NCBI RefSeq assembly: GCF_027409185.1
Contig: NC_084463.1
Coordinates: 160,185,869-160,249,868, forward strand
DNA from: Cynocephalus volans
Lineage: Eukaryota; Chordata; Mammalia; Dermoptera; Cynocephalidae
DNA length: 64,000 bases
Direction of reading: 5' to 3'
Shown: positions 12,001 through 24,255 of the stretch, one piece after another
Numbering within the stretch: position 1 is the stretch's first letter
Layout of the letters: every line of letters begins with the position of its first letter
Made by a program: the position numbers and the translations under genes
The notes under the pieces: generated by a model
Seen by the model: the letters and a program-made list of their open reading frames with translations, nothing else
What the model was told of the DNA's origin: nothing
Databases searched by the model: none

Positions 12001-15000
12001 CTGGGAGTGCCAGCTCTGTTCAGGCAGGGCCATGTAATGGCGCAGGGTGGCTTTGTGCAGCCGCAGTGTCACCAGGAACTCCTGGGGGTGGAAGCATAAT
12101 CAGGGCAATGGAGAGTCCGGCCCCACCATGCACAGGGAGGCAGCTGCCCAGCCACAGGGGTGGTGGCACGCACGGGAAGCTGTACCTTGACATTCTTGTG
12201 GGGGTCCAGGTGGATGCGCACAGCAGTGGACAGCATGTGGGGGTCCCGGCCCTGGCTCCTGTGGCTTGAGGCTCCCCGCTCAGTCACCCCTTCCTCTGAT
12301 GGGTAGATGGTTGCGGCCAGCTGGGCCGGGGGAACAAAGCTGGGCAGCTCCAGGTGACTGGGCAGCATGTAGTCATCCACAGCCGCTGGAGAGGGGTCTT
12401 GTGAGCCCCCTGCCAAGTCAACTGGCCACCCACTCCGCTCAGGGCCCCTGTCCCTCTTGAAAGCCCTCCACCCCCACCCTAGAAACCCAGTGGTGACCAG
12501 TCCCCAGCCCTCACACCTCGGTGGTAGAGTGTTGCCTTTTCGGCTTCCAGGCAGAAGTAGCCGAGTCCCGGCTGGCCGTGGTACTGGGAGACACTGAAGA
12601 CGGTGCCGTGCTCCATGTCTAGCACCAGCTCCCCATGCGCAGCCTCCAGCCGCCTCCCGCCCTCATCCTGCAGACAGTGCACACAGCCTGGCTGCACAAG
12701 CTGCACGCAGCAGCCCCCACACCCTCGGGGTAAGCTAGCTCCAGGAGCCCTGGCCTGACAGGGGTCAGTTCCAGCTTCTACCACTGATGCTGCTGCAGGC
12801 CCTGGGCAGCACTTCCTTCTTTTGCCAAAAGGGAAAAAGAATCCCTGCCCTGTCTGCCTCCTCAGGACAAAATGATGCCCATTCTGAACCTTAGCATGAG
12901 CTTTATATACAGCAGGTGCTAATAAGTGACTGATATGGTGTGATGGGATGCATGGGCTGCTATGCATGGATTGGCGGGTGGTGAGTGGGTGCTGTAGGTT
13001 GGACAGCCACCTGGGCCTTCTGTTCTCCACATTCCCGACCTAGAGCTGCTCACGCTTCTCTTGCTTTCCCACCAGTGGGGGCCCTAGAGTTAGGGGCTCA
13101 CTTGCCCAGGATTGCCCTCACCTTGGTCTCACAGAGGGCTGTGATACGACCCTTCAGCACTGTCACCAGTGTAGAGAAGGTACTCTGGGAGTGAGCGCTT
13201 GGGGGCTCAGGAGCAGGGGGCTGGGGGGCCCCCGATGTCCCCACTGAGAAGAAGTGGGTGTCCTCGTCATCCGACTCTGAGTCTGGGGTAAGATCAAGGC
13301 AGCAGGTGGGAAGGAGACCTGGGAGGGCTGTCCTGGCCTTGCCCAGATCTGGGGTGGGGGGTGTCCTCCTTCCGGCCCAGCCAGAGCACCCCTCATACCC
13401 AGCTTGAAGGCCGATTTGCACATCTTGAAGTTGTCGTGCCAGAAGCCCGAGGGGCCCGGGAAGCCAGGGGGATGAGTGGTGGGGTCAGGGGTGGGAAGCA
13501 GGTCCGCAGGCTCCCACATAAGCAGGTCATTGTTGATCCTGAGACAGGCGGGTGGATGGCAGAGGTGAGGGAGGCCAGAGCCTAGCCCTGCGCCCAGCCC
13601 TGCCCGGCCTGTGTCTCCACCTGTTGTAGATACTCTCGTAGACCTCCTTGCTGGGCAGGAAGACGTGGGCACTAGGCAGAATCACTTCCAGGCTGCAGCG
13701 AGATAGTGCCAGGGTCCGGCTCTGGAACGTCCTCATCTCCTCAGGGTCTCCAGGGATCACCATCTAGACACAGTGAGGTGGGGAAGAGAATCTCAGCAGA
13801 AAGTCATCTTAGTGATGCCAGGGCCTGTCTCTGGCTCTGGAATCAGAGAGACCCAGGTCTGAGTCCCAATCTCCTATCACTCACTCATTCATTCATTCAT
13901 TCATTCATTCATTCATAGGTACCCTTCTCTGCTGGGAATGTGATGGCCATCTGAAACACAGCACGGATGGCATGCCAGTTCTGTTCTAGGGGCTTCATGT
14001 ATGTTAACTCCCTTAATCCTCACAACAGGGCTATGAGACAGAGGTTACTGTGCTCACTTTCCAGAGGAGGAAATTCATCTGTAGGTAACTCTCCAAAAGG
14101 TTAGGTAACTTCCCAAGGTGACACAGCCACTGAATGACCGAGCCTGGATTTGAATCTGGGCAATTTGGCCCCAGAGGCCAGCCCTTTAACTGCCTCTTAC
14201 TCAGCCCTCATCACCTTCAGAGAAGAGGATCCCAAGGCCCAAGTGTACACTGCCAATGAACAGCTGAGGTGGGATGGGGTCCTGACCGTCCTAACTGAGG
14301 ACCCATGCTCCCCCAGGGGCCTGCCTTCACTCCCAGCCCCAGGAGCGGGGAAGGGTGCTTCAGACTCCCTCATTGACAGGAAGTAATGGAAGATCACTTC
14401 TCAGCCTTTTGGCTAAGACAAGTGGAAAGAAATAATGGAAAAAACAAAATCCTCACCAGTGTTGGGAAACATCATGAGCACCACAGGTGGTCCTGCTGCC
14501 CTGGCCCACAGCCACACAGGTGGTTCCCATGGCAGAGACCGGGGGTGGGGGCGTGATCTAGGGAAGAGGCAGGGCCAGGCCTCACCTCCTCCGTCTCATA
14601 CATGGTCCTCTTGGAAGAGAAGGGTGAGGGCTCAGGCTCCCGCAGCTCGCACGGACTCTCAGCCGACATCTCCAGCTCCTCTCCCTTCTCCGGGGCCACC
14701 TCCCACTGTGCGTTGCTGGACTGGGGGTTCAGGGTCACCACTACCCTGCCATGGCACAGACCTGTCACTGACAAGCAGGGCCCCCAGCACCTGGTACCAA
14801 GCTGGCCTCCTGTCACCCCCAGCAGCAGAACCCTTCTCTCCAGCTGCCCCTTCCAGAGCCCCCACTTACTGAGGCAGGAAGTACTTGTGCTCAGTGCTCT
14901 TGGGATCGAGGGCTTTGGAGACACGCAGGCAGGGGACGGGTGGCTTCTCTCCATCTTCATAGATACCTGAAGGAGATAGGGAGGGGTGGGGAATTGTCAA

Positions 15001-18000
15001 TGCTGCCTCTTCCATTTCTTCCCCATTGCCAGGGTGGGTCAGACCTGTGCCCCTTCCCCGCTACCATGGTTTGCAGTGGCCCAGAGATGAAGGGTTCACT
15101 CTGCCTGTTGTCCAGAGGGGGCCAGAGACACGCAATGCTGGTGCTCTGCAAAGCTGGTATTGACCTGAGCCAGGGTCTGCTCCAGCTGTGACCCAGGCCC
15201 ATCTGTAGCCCTAAGTCCACCTCTCCCAGAAGCCCAGGACCCCTGCTGCAGGTGTTGTTCCCCAGGGGACTCTTACCATGCAGATCGGAGCAGGTGAGTT
15301 CCAGGCGGGTGGGGGTTGGGGGGCCAGGCCCACTGCTAAGCTCTGACCGGAACTGGGGCTCACTCAGCTCCAGCCGCAGCTGCTCAGCCCGCACAGCCCC
15401 GCCCGCCCAGGGGTCCCGCTCAGGCCGCAGGTCGGCAATGGGGAAGCGCAAATGCAGTGTGGCCCGGGGTGCTGAGAGCCGAAACACTGTCTGCTGCTCA
15501 GTTGTTGGTGGGGGCTCTGTCTGCAAGAGGGTCAGCGGGGTCAGAGCTGCCACAGCCAGGGCTCCTCCCACTGTGGTCAAAAGCCAGAGGATCCGCACTC
15601 TGCTCCCCACCCTGGCCTGGTCCTGGCTGGGTATCTTACCAGCAGGGTGCTAGGTGGCTCGGGGGGGGTGGTGGCTAGGTGCAGCAGCGCAGCAAGCCGG
15701 TCCAGGGCCCCCAGCTCCACATTTGCCTGGAAGTCGGCCAGGTCCAGGGACAGTTCAGAGTGGCAATGGCGGGCAACTGAGCGCCGGGGCCGGCTCTAAG
15801 GGTGAATGTTCAGGTCAGTGAGGGTTGTGGGGTGGGTGAGAGGGATTGGAAGGGGCCTCCTTAAGCAAAAACCAAACCCAGAGCCCTCCTGGTGGTGAGA
15901 GAAGAGGCTGGGCAGGGGACCCAGAGGGGGACTGTGGAGAACTTCGCCATCCTGCCTGAAGCAAACAACATGCTTGTTTATTTAATAAAAGCCACCCAGT
16001 ACTTGCCACTCCCAGCCTCAGAGGCCCAGCAGGGGGTTGCCATGTTGAGAGAAAGAAAGGGGGCAACCAGGCTAAGAGAATGGCGAGGACAGGGACAGAG
16101 GAGGGTATTCAGGGGCGCTGGAGTGGTGAGGTATGGCCTGACTGGAGAACAGAGTCATGGGGAATGGGGAATGGGAGTGGGGAGCAGGGGAGACACTGGC
16201 AGAAGCCAGGGTGAGTGCCACACACCACGGGAAGCAACACACAGCCTCTAGGCCTGAAGTGAGGGGTGGCTTACCTTGGGCACACGGCGCAGGGTCTGTG
16301 TGTGGCGCAGGTGGGCACAGGGCCGAGCTGAGACCTGGGAGCCCAGGTTACAGGGGAAACTCAGGATCTGGGATGGGATATGGAAGGTGAACAGGGTCAG
16401 GCCTGGTCCCCACACCCACCTGAACCTCCAAGCCCTGCCTCACACACACTCTGCGTCTGCCCTCACCTCCGTGTACTCAGGCTCCGAAGTGCCACTGGGC
16501 CAGAGACACTCCAGCACCTCAAGCTGCCCAAAGTGCACTTCTGTGGCGGTTGTCCGCCGACCCCTACTGCCGGTCCGCAGCTCCCAGGCCAGCTGCACAG
16601 CTGTGCCCGTTAGCCTGTAGGAAAGAAGATGAGCATCAGAGGGTGGGCTAGGGCGGCTCTGGTAGTCCTTCCTCAGGTCCCTGCCTCAGGCTCGTACCGG
16701 ACATGGCTACAGGGACAGGCTGTCTGGAAGCGTGGCCGAAGGTGACGGAAGTCGCGAGAGCCGAAGGGCCCATCCTTGGTGGCATCAAACTCAGCAAAAA
16801 AGTGGGTGGCGAGGTCAGGTGGTCCGGAAGATGGGGCAGACGTCTGAAGCAAGGTCAGGGTCACGCCCCCCAACGTCATCTTCAGCAGCGTGTCAGGGCG
16901 CATGGTGTCCGGGAGGGGTGTGGGGGCCATCTTGCCTGAGGGGACTGAGGCTTCACCAGGGGCTCCCAAGAGCTCATGGGTACCCCAGATAGAGTGACAG
17001 CCAGCCACTGTGATGGGGCTGGAGGAAGCCCTGGCCCAGCTGGACTGTATGGAGCCAAGCCTGTCCCATCATGTGGCTCTGGCAGGGGACTTGGCCAGGC
17101 AGGGGTGACACAGAGTGCCTCCTGTATGTCAGGCCCTCTGCCCAGGCTCGGTTTAACCCTCAAGGGAACTGGAAGGACCGGCTGTAATAAAGCACCCAGC
17201 CCAGTGCCTGACCCACAATAAGATCTCAATAAATATTAACCGAAATAAACAGCCTGGCAAAGTCTGATCTTAATGTCCCCTTTTTACAAAAGAGGAGACT
17301 GAGAGTGAGAGAGTTTAAGTGCTTAACCAAAATCACTGACTCGGAAACCTCAGCTCCGTCCATTGCATCACCAGCTTCTCTCAAGTTTGGTCCCCAGGGA
17401 ACCAATGCCTAGAGGATGTTGTACCTCTAGGCATTGCTGGGGGCCTACCAAATGCATCTGACATCCCACCGCATTGAGGCCTCTTCCAGCCCTTCCTGAC
17501 CCTGGAGTACTGCCCGAAGTGCCCCAACTCACCAGCTGGGTAGGCCTGGGCAGAGAGCCGGCGGGAGGCCATGTCACTGTGCACAGAGGAGCCCAGGTCT
17601 ACGTCGGAGAAGGAGAGCTCAGAGAGGGCTGAGGCCACACTGCTTGTGAGGCCAGCCATGGAGAAGTAGAGGTCTATGGGTAAGGTTAGCAGCATCAGGG
17701 ACAGCAGGCTTGGCCCCCAGACTCCTGCACCCACACTAGCTGCCCCTCCAACCCAAGTCTGGCCCCATACCCACCAGTGCTGTCCAGATTGAGAAGAGGG
17801 TTGTTAAGGGGGTCCAGGCTGAGGGGCTCGGCCACAGCCCCTGCCTGCAGCTGCTGATTCAGGTCCTGCTCTATCAGCCACAGGTCTTCAGCACCTAGCG
17901 GGCGGCTCTTGTTCAGCTTGTCAGCCAAGCCCTCAGGTTCTACAGGGGAAGATACTTCAGTCCAGCCTGGCCGGCCCTCTCTAGCCATCCCACCCACTGG

Positions 18001-21000
18001 ACCACGCATAGGCCTCACCTGTAAGACTCATGGCGCTGAGTAGTTCTTGAAGCTGCTGGAGCTGCCGTGGGGTCAAGAGCAGGTGCAGGGAGCCCAGCTG
18101 TCCTGCCACCTCCAACTGGGGGCCGAGGAGGAAGCCATGGAGCCTACAACTGCCACCCAGCCCCTTTGAGAGTTGCCACCCACCTGCCCTCACCCTGGGG
18201 AAGTAGGATGCCAGTTCTCAGGCTAAGCTCTGTTACCAACTACCTGTATGAACCTGGCCATAATTTGACCTCTCTGAGCCTCATTGTCTCTAGTTGCCAA
18301 GAAGGCAGTAATTTCCCTCACTTGACATCCCCCCTCCCAGCCTGAGGATGATCAGCATTGCTGAGGAGGAGTCTGAGATAGGACACACTCCTCTCTAGGC
18401 CTGGGCACCCACCTTGGGGCCTGGGAAGGCCTCATTCTGCTTCAACTTCACCATTAGCTCCATGTATCCTGAGCAGCTGCCAATCTGCAAGGGGGACTCT
18501 GGAGATTCTTCCTGAGAGATGAGAGGATATAAAAGGAGAGAGTTGAGAAAATGAAGTCAGAGATGGTCAGAAGGGATGGGAGGGGAGTCACAGGGTTCAA
18601 GGGATTAGAAGGAGAAAGGGATTGTGGGAATCAGAGTCGGCCCACCTGTTGGGGGAGCTCCTCAAAGTGCAGGTGGACCCCTGCCAGCTGCAGCAGTTTG
18701 TGCAGGAAGGCAGGTGGCTGATGCACGTCCACCGGTGGTGCCTGGCTTGGGTCCCGCACTGACTCATCACAGTACTCCAGTCTGGGGAGTAGAGGGTCAG
18801 CCCTTGCCCCAGCCACCCCAGGCCTGGAGCCCCTCTCTCCACCCAGTGCTCTGTCCTAGCAGTATAGGGTCGGGGAGCCTGGCCTGCAGAAATACCCCAT
18901 CATACCAGGTATCCTGGATCATCATGTCCAGCTTGGGGGCTCAGGCCAGCCCTTGCTCCTCAGACCCTCAGCATCTAACCTGATCCTTAGGGACCTGGCC
19001 ACTCTGGGCCTGCACCTCCGGGCCCTTGGACACCAGTCCAGGCTCACAATACAGAACACCTCCCCAACCCAACCACCACCCAGGCCTACCCAGACCTGCC
19101 CTACCATTCCCAGCAGGCTAGGCTTGGGGTACAGGACAGGGGAAGGGCCATACGGCAGCTTCCACTTAGTCCTATCTGTCCCTACCTCTGCACATGGACC
19201 TCCACTGCCACGCCGTGCTCCCCATCACCAGGCGAGTGCTCCACCCTCACAACAGTATCCAGGAAGGTCACCTTGATCCTCCGCAGCACTGAGGGTTAGG
19301 GAAGGGGTCTCAGGTCAGATGGAGCAACAAGGAGGGAGGCAGTTTCCCATCTGGGCAGCAGGGTGGCCGTGCTGGTGTCTGGGGCCTCCTTCCTGTGAGC
19401 CACAGAGCGGAGGGGGGCAGGATGGCTGGGATGGGCCTGCTCACCAGTCTCGATGGTCTGGGCGAACATCTCCAGCCCTTCCAGGGGCTGTGGAGGTTCA
19501 GAGGGCTCAGGCAGCCCATCCCTCAGACACTCTTGGGCCAACTGCAGGCTTGTGGTCATGCATGAGGCCCAGCTCTGTGAGTCAGCAGCCCCTGGCCCTG
19601 TGGGGAGGAAGAGGGTCCCATGGCAGGCAGGCTCAGTCAGCTCCTGGGTGCTCAGGCCCACTCCTACCTGTCCACCCCCTGCATTACCCTGTCCTCACCT
19701 GGGCCCTGGCGGGGCTGCAGGGTAAGCTGGAGGCCTGACACGTGCACAGTGCAGTGGTCGGTGAGTAGCGCAGCCCAGGGCACAGCAACCTCAATGGAGC
19801 CCACAAAGCCTTCCACCAGCACAAGTGGTGACTCAATCGATTCCAGCACCTCGTTTACTGACTGGAAGCAGGCAGGGGACAAAGCCAGCTCAGAGAAACC
19901 CCAAGTCTGGCTGGCTGCCACAGCCTTGTTTGGCCATTCCACCTTGGGGAGCACCCTCAGCTTTTCCTGTCCCTCCACATGGTACCTATAAGGTCCTACC
20001 TTTGCTCATGCTGTTCTCTACTCCTGGCCCTTCTCTTCACCCATCATCTAAAGGGGCCCAGTCCTGCAGCTCAAATATTTCCCTCTCCATTCAGTTCAAA
20101 AAAATATTTACTGAGCACCTTGTATGTGCTAACCCTGAAGCTATATGGGTAAATAAAATGTCTTCGTTCCCCAGCCTAGCCAGGCTCCAGCCAGGGACTA
20201 GTGTACCAGGATGAAACTCGGAGGTAAGCAAGTACTAGGGAGTGGGGGTGGAGGGGCCCACACCTAACCCAGCCTGGGCCGTCAGAGGTGGGGAGCGCTG
20301 AAGGATGAGGAGCAGGAAGCCAGATGGAGGGGACGGATGGTAGTGTGTTCTAGCATGGAACATGTGCAAAGGCCTGGCAGAGTGCAGCCGCACCCCACAT
20401 CCATCCTGGGTAAGCATGGAGTTCAAGGGGAGAGTGTCCAGGAGAGGGGGCTGACCTGAGGCTGGGTGGGATAAACCAACCACAAACACTTCGTGTAGCT
20501 GTATCACTCTGAGGCACAAGGCCAAGCCCCCAGTTAAAACATCTGTGCTGGAGCTGCACCTCTGCTAGCTTGAGAGCTCCTTGAGGGCAGCAGCCCACCT
20601 GCCTTTTCCCTGTGACCCCAGGTGTTCTGTGTGGTGCCAACCAAAGAGGGCCTCAGTAAACACCTGTTGGGTCCCTGAATAAACAAGCACATGTGAATAA
20701 ATAAACACAAGGAAGAGCTAGAAGGCCCACAGGGATGTAGTCTAAATTCCTTACCCAGAGACCCACAGATGGGGAAACTGAGGCCTAGAGAGAAGGGACT
20801 AGTCTAGTCACCCAGTGTACTGTGGGGACTGAGACTGGGACCCAGGCCTCTCTTCTCATCCCACCCCAGAGTCCCCAAGGCACTCACCTCTTTTGGGACT
20901 GCAGGTGAGGTCTGTAGGCCCAGCAACTGGGAGGAGAGGCTGGCTATTAAGAAAGCACCTGCACCCGCCAGGGGCCCAACCCCTCCCTACAGGCTGGCCT

Positions 21001-22375
21001 GGAAAGCAGCCTACCCAGGAGCCAGTTCAATCTCCAACAGAAGGACAGGGCACAGAGGAGTGGGAGTGCTTTCTGGGGCTAAAAGTAGACATGGGCAGCC
21101 TAGAGGTCTGGGCTGTCTAGGCTAGCCTAAGAGCTCAGGTCAGAAGTGAGAGAAGGCCTCTGACAATGGAATTCACAGACAACAGGCTTCTGGGAGGTAC
21201 ACCCAACTCAGGGCTCAGGGCTCTCCCCTACTATTCCCCATTTGCTCATTAAGGCCTGGCCTACCCCTAAAGCCCAGCTGTTCCTGCCTGAGGCCAGCCA
21301 GAAATCTGAGAAGCCCCTGCCCCCATGCCCACCCTTGCTGCTCTGGACCTGGAGGGTTGACCCAGCCCTGGGCTGGTGCCTCTAATTGGTGGCTCCTTCA
21401 CAACTCCCCAGGTCAGCTGAGCTGTGAGTCAGGGCCCCTGACCGCCCCCAGCCTCAGGCCTCTGACCCAGACCTCACTCCTCTTGGCTCTCTAGCATCTC
21501 CCTCAGCCTCCTCCCCGGGTGAGGCCAGAACTCCCCCACCTTTCCTAAAGGGCCCGCCTCCAGGTAGGGATGCTGACCCCCAAGTCCCTCCCTAAACATT
21601 CGTCTGGTCCCTCCTACTTTCCCCAAAGCAGGAAGTAAACAGTCGCAGCAGTCGCACGAGGTGTTGATCAACACGGGTGCTGACGCGGTTGTTGACATCT
21701 ACATCCGGAGGCGAACCCCACCCACCGGGCCCAGAATGATGGGGTCAGGAGGTCAGGGCACATTTTCCACAGGTGCCCTCACCAGGGCTCTGAACCCCTA
21801 CCAGCCTTCCTTGACCAGCTGCCTCGGCCCTAACTCTGTCGCTGCCCTGGCCCAGTTCCACCGGACTCCCCCCTCCCCCCCGTTTTTCAGCCTTCTCCTC
21901 ACACCGTCCTTAGCCCCTCGGCACCACCCCGCTCAGCTGAGCCCCCAAACTCGATGTGCTTATGCTGGCATTCTTCAAACAAGTGACACCCCCTCTCCTG
22001 ACTCAGTTTCTCCTGCTGTGAACTGAAGACAGGGACTCCTTCCCGCCCAGCTTCTGGCTCAGGTAAGGAACTGAAGCGACCAGCCAGGGGTGCCTCTGCC
22101 GCCTGGAGAGGACGGGACTGCCCTGCCTCTCCCTTTCGCCAGGAGACTCGGGTCACTGCGCCCCCGCCCTCCGCACCTTCCTGGGCTCGGGCCTGGCTCC
22201 TCACCCAGATCTCCAGATGGATATCCCGCAGGGCAACGCTGCCCTTGTACAGATCGAGGCTGAGCTGGTCCAGGCTGAGGTGCTCCTGGAAGAAGTGACC
22301 CAAGTAGTGGTGCAGCAAGTAGCGGCAGACCCGCTCTTTCACACAGTTCGACCATGGCCACAGCCATCGTGACAT
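2429..22375 (-). CDS. ATG2A: ATG2A, autophagy-related lipid-transfer protein 2A (41 coding exons)
   Basis: ATG2A is a rod-shaped bridge protein. With WIPI4 and ATG9 it moves phospholipids from the endoplasmic reticulum to growing autophagosomes, and it also acts at lipid droplets. I traced 41 exons with consensus GT-AG junctions. They sum to 5796 nt, a multiple of three, giving about 1931 residues against about 1938 in human. Start: the ATG at 22373-22375 opens with MSRWLWPWSN, the family N-terminus. Stop: 2429-2431, after the C-terminal HKDHALKWRS. The 41-exon count equals the human gene. No frameshift or lost splice site was seen, so the gene looks intact. The four block entries list the exons. 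Confidence 0.95.
6290..7480 (+). repeat. L2 LINE 3'-end fragments in ATG2A intron 31
   Basis: The 1.44-kb intron (6066-7506) is mostly old LINE2 3' sequence in plus orientation, antisense to ATG2A. L2 phrases such as AGGCCTTTGCCC occur twice (near 6640 and 7240), and the end near 7430-7460 resembles the L2 terminal phrase. Two tandem or nested L2 fragments are likely. The call is by resemblance to the L2 consensus. Confidence 0.6.
7507..12385 (-). CDS. ATG2A: ATG2A exons 21-31: CAD region, LC3-interacting and WIPI4-binding motifs
   Basis: Exons in transcript order: 12186-12385, 12001-12081, 11626-11732, 11440-11532, 10359-10429, 10052-10128, 9219-9389, 8950-9076, 8650-8864, 7891-8099, 7507-7642. 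Exons 23-26 match the ATG2 CAD region (YLPVRVLVTAETFTLSSNII, FILDDSALYLSDKCEVETLD). Exon 29 ends with an acidic LC3-interacting motif, DSDEFCILDAPG, with the FCIL core at 8674-8685. Exon 30 follows with DGHFSRPLGS, the WIPI4-binding Y/HF motif at 8031-8036. Exon 28 starts at LSESPASL, which fixes the acceptor at 9077. Confidence 0.93.
10934..11016 (-). repeat. t-SINE monomer with perfect TSD
   Basis: A diverged tRNA-Ile-like monomer is inserted in minus orientation with its T-rich tail on the left. It is flanked by a perfect 13-bp target-site duplication, AACATATGTAGTT, at 10921-10933 and 11017-11029. It sits in ATG2A intron 24, in a locally AT-rich stretch with no other recognisable function. 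Confidence 0.85.
12517..16614 (-). CDS. ATG2A: ATG2A exons 11-20: central beta-groove rod
   Basis: Exons in transcript order: 16467-16614, 16275-16367, 15640-15795, 15277-15520, 14870-14966, 14586-14745, 13621-13763, 13399-13538, 13122-13282, 12517-12667. They encode the middle of the lipid-transfer rod. Landmarks are VFRLSAPRATLHLRFPIADL (exon 14), PFSSKRTMYETEE (exon 16), MVIPGDPEEMRTFQSRTLAL (exon 17) and INNDLLMWEPADLLPTPD (exon 18). Exon 19 begins with an acidic stretch (DSESDDEDTHFFSVG), probably a flexible loop. All flanking dinucleotides are GT-AG. Confidence 0.93.
13880..13915 (+). repeat. (CATT)n microsatellite
   Basis: About nine tandem copies of the tetranucleotide ATTC/CATT lie in ATG2A intron 16. 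It is a simple sequence repeat with no sign of coding function. Confidence 0.9.
14000..14175 (-). repeat. MIR element in ATG2A intron 16
   Basis: The stretch has the core phrases of a mammalian-wide interspersed repeat: a TAATCCTCACAAC-like block, then an AGGAGGAAA-type block, then a CACAGCCACTGAATG-type block. It is old and diverged, and its edges are approximate. Confidence 0.7.
14393..14427 (+). pseudogene. Truncated U2 snRNA retro-pseudogene
   Basis: About 35 nt closely match the extreme 5' end of U2 snRNA (ATCACTTCTCAGCCTTTTGG, then CTAAGACAAGTGG), with roughly three substitutions and a one-base gap. The match then stops abruptly. Flanking 11-mers AAGTAATGGAA (14381-14391) and AAATAATGGAA (14430-14440) differ at one base and look like a target-site duplication. 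This fits L1-mediated insertion of a truncated snRNA copy. It lies in an ATG2A intron, antisense to the gene, and has no promoter. Confidence 0.75.
16698..22375 (-). CDS. ATG2A: ATG2A exons 1-10: Chorein_N end and first part of the rod
   Basis: Exons in transcript order: 22205-22375, 19699-19861, 19445-19597, 19186-19288, 18646-18781, 18413-18511, 18019-18115, 17775-17939, 17533-17673, 16698-16935. The first three encode the Chorein_N domain, whose hydrophobic groove faces the ER and takes up lipid; recognisable pieces are SLDLYKGSVALRDIHLEIW and EGFVGSIEVAVPWAALLTD. Later exons carry LLLTPRQLQQLQELLSA and YFSMAGLTSSVASALSELSF. Intron 1 (19862-22204, 2.3 kb) is the longest intron. The junctions are read directly; the domain assignment rests on the ATG2/VPS13 family. 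Confidence 0.93.
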
Positions 22376-22600
22376 CTCGGAGACTGCCGGGCCCTGGCCA
22401 CCTTCTCTCTCCGCCAGCCGGAGATTCCCGTCCGGCTGCGCTGTTCACTAGAGCCCCCGGCTCGCCCCGCCGCTTCTCTCGGCGCCAGGCCGCGCCCACG
22501 GACACCCAGCCACGCCCCCCACGCTCACTACCATTGGCCATTGCAAAAGACAATGCCTACTGATTGGCCGTGAGGGGCGGAGCCTTCGGGCGCGAAAAAG
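22376..22600 (-). promoter_or_regulatory. ATG2A: ATG2A 5' UTR and CpG-rich TATA-less promoter
   Basis: Just upstream of the start codon the sequence becomes CpG-rich. Two inverted CCAAT boxes (ATTGG on the plus strand, at 22533-22537 and 22563-22567) point along the minus strand, with GC boxes near 22511-22520 and 22574-22580. This is typical of a housekeeping promoter bound by NF-Y and SP factors. The transcription start is probably between about 22440 and 22520 and cannot be fixed from sequence. No splice site separates a non-coding exon from the first coding exon. Confidence 0.6.
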
Positions 22601-22894
22601 GGACTGGGCTCTCTGCACGATATAGTGCTCCCAATCATGATTTACGCTTGCGTATAAGTACTCTGGAGGAAGACCTTTAACCTCCCTTCTACAGGCTCGG
22701 GGAAGGCTGTTGATTGAGTTGCCAATTCCGCAAAGGAAAGCGCATGTGCCGACTCGTCCAACCGCTTTAGGTGGTTAGGAAGAATTTAAAGGAATAGTGT
22801 CCCATCAAACTTCGTAGAAGGCTTCCCAGAGAAATAAAGTCAGTGTGAGATCTGCAGCTCGTATCTGTACAAACAATTAAGTGGATAAACGTTT

Positions 22895-22995
22895 GCATTT
22901 TGCAAAACGCTTTACCATGCTTTATCTGATTCAATCCTCTTAACAACCCTGTAAGGTCGGGATTATTGTCACCACTTTACAGGTAAGAAAACAAG
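22895..22995 (+). repeat. MIR fragment
   Basis: A MIR core-like block (TTCAATCCTCTTAACAACCC, then an ATTATTGTCACC-type stretch and TTTACAGGTAAGAAAAC) lies in the ATG2A-PPP2R5B spacer. Confidence 0.65.
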
Positions 22996-23471
22996 TTTGT
23001 AAAGGTTGCTGAGTCCATCACCAGGTCTTTTTCTCCCTCCTCACCACGGAATGCTTCGGAGGCGACTAATTGACCCTCCCTTGTCTCTGCAGTTGGTCAG
23101 GCCTTAGGGCCTTCTCTGGAATAATAACACTTTTCATATCTCTCATCCTAAAGCCAATAAAGAATGGATTCTATCTCCTTTGAGCTGAGATTCATTGTTT
23201 TTGTACAGCCTGTGAGCTAAAACGGTTTTTACGTTTTTGAATGGTTGGGAAAAAATCAAATTAAGAACGAACATCTCATGATGTGAAAATTGTATGAAAT
23301 TCATATTTCAGTGTTTATAAATAAAGTTTTAGTGGAACACAGCCATGCTCATTTATTTAAGTACTGTCTGGGGTTCTTTCCTGCTACAATGGCAGAGTTG
23401 AGTACTTGAGATGGAGGCCCGCAAAGCCTAAAATATTTATTTTCTGACCCTTTACAGAAAAACTTTGCCGA

Positions 23472-23635
23472 GGGCCGGCCCGTGGCTCACTCGGGAGAGT
23501 GTGGTGCTGATAACACCAAGGCCATGGGTTCGGATCCCATATACGGATGGCCGGTTCGCTCACTGGCTGAGCGTGGTGCTGACAACACCAAGTCAAGGGT
23601 TAAGATCCCCTTACCGGTCATCTTTTAAAAAAAAA
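23472..23635 (+). repeat. Dimeric t-SINE with perfect 16-bp TSD
   Basis: Two tRNA-Ile-like units are joined head to tail. The left unit begins GGGCCGGCCCGTGGCTCACT and the right unit GGCCGGTTCGCTCACT; an A-rich tail follows. Perfect direct repeats AGAAAAACTTTGCCGA flank it at 23456-23471 and 23636-23651, so the insertion is young. No tRNA-unrelated body is present, matching the colugo CYN/t-SINE design. Confidence 0.92.
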
Positions 23636-24094
23636 AGAAAAACTTTGCCGACCCCTATGCTACAGGATTGGCCCCACAAAATCTCTTACATCATGGGTGA
23701 CTTAAGGGATATCCGTGAGTAGTTATGATTCTATTTTAGATTTACTAGGGAGTTGAACTCTATTGCATTCTAATGCCATAAGTCAGCCAGGGGGCAAAGA
23801 CCCAGTCCTAGCTCTGGGTGGCCTCAGGCAAGTCACTACTCCTCTGTGACCTTCAGTTTTATCCCCTGTAGCCTAGGGGTAGGTTAGTAGAACAGCTCAT
23901 TACCTGGAAGGGACTGAGGAACAGCCTCCAAGACAATTTGGGAAAGGTTAGGAAGGCCCCATTCAGGGAGGCAGGCTGATATGATGGCCATTCAGAAAAC
24001 ACTTGTGGAATGAATTAAACGATTTGCTGGTCCTCCATAACAGGTCAGGGGCATTGCTATGCTCATCAATTGTTTAATTAATAATATTGAAAAT

Positions 24095-24255
24095 AATAGA
24101 CACCATGAATTGAGCCTTTGTTATGTCCTAGGCCCTGGGCTTGTTACTTTACGTGGATTTATCACATCTGCTCCTCACCATACATACACTCATGAGGGAG
24201 GCACTATTAATATCCTCGTTTTACTGGAGAGGAAATGGGCTGTGTGCTTAAGCGC
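24095..24255 (+). repeat. MIR element
   Basis: MIR-like order of phrases: TGAGCCTTTGTTATGTCC, then a GCACTATTAATATCCTCGTT-type block and an AGAGGAAATGGG-type block. It is diverged and its edges are approximate. Confidence 0.65.
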
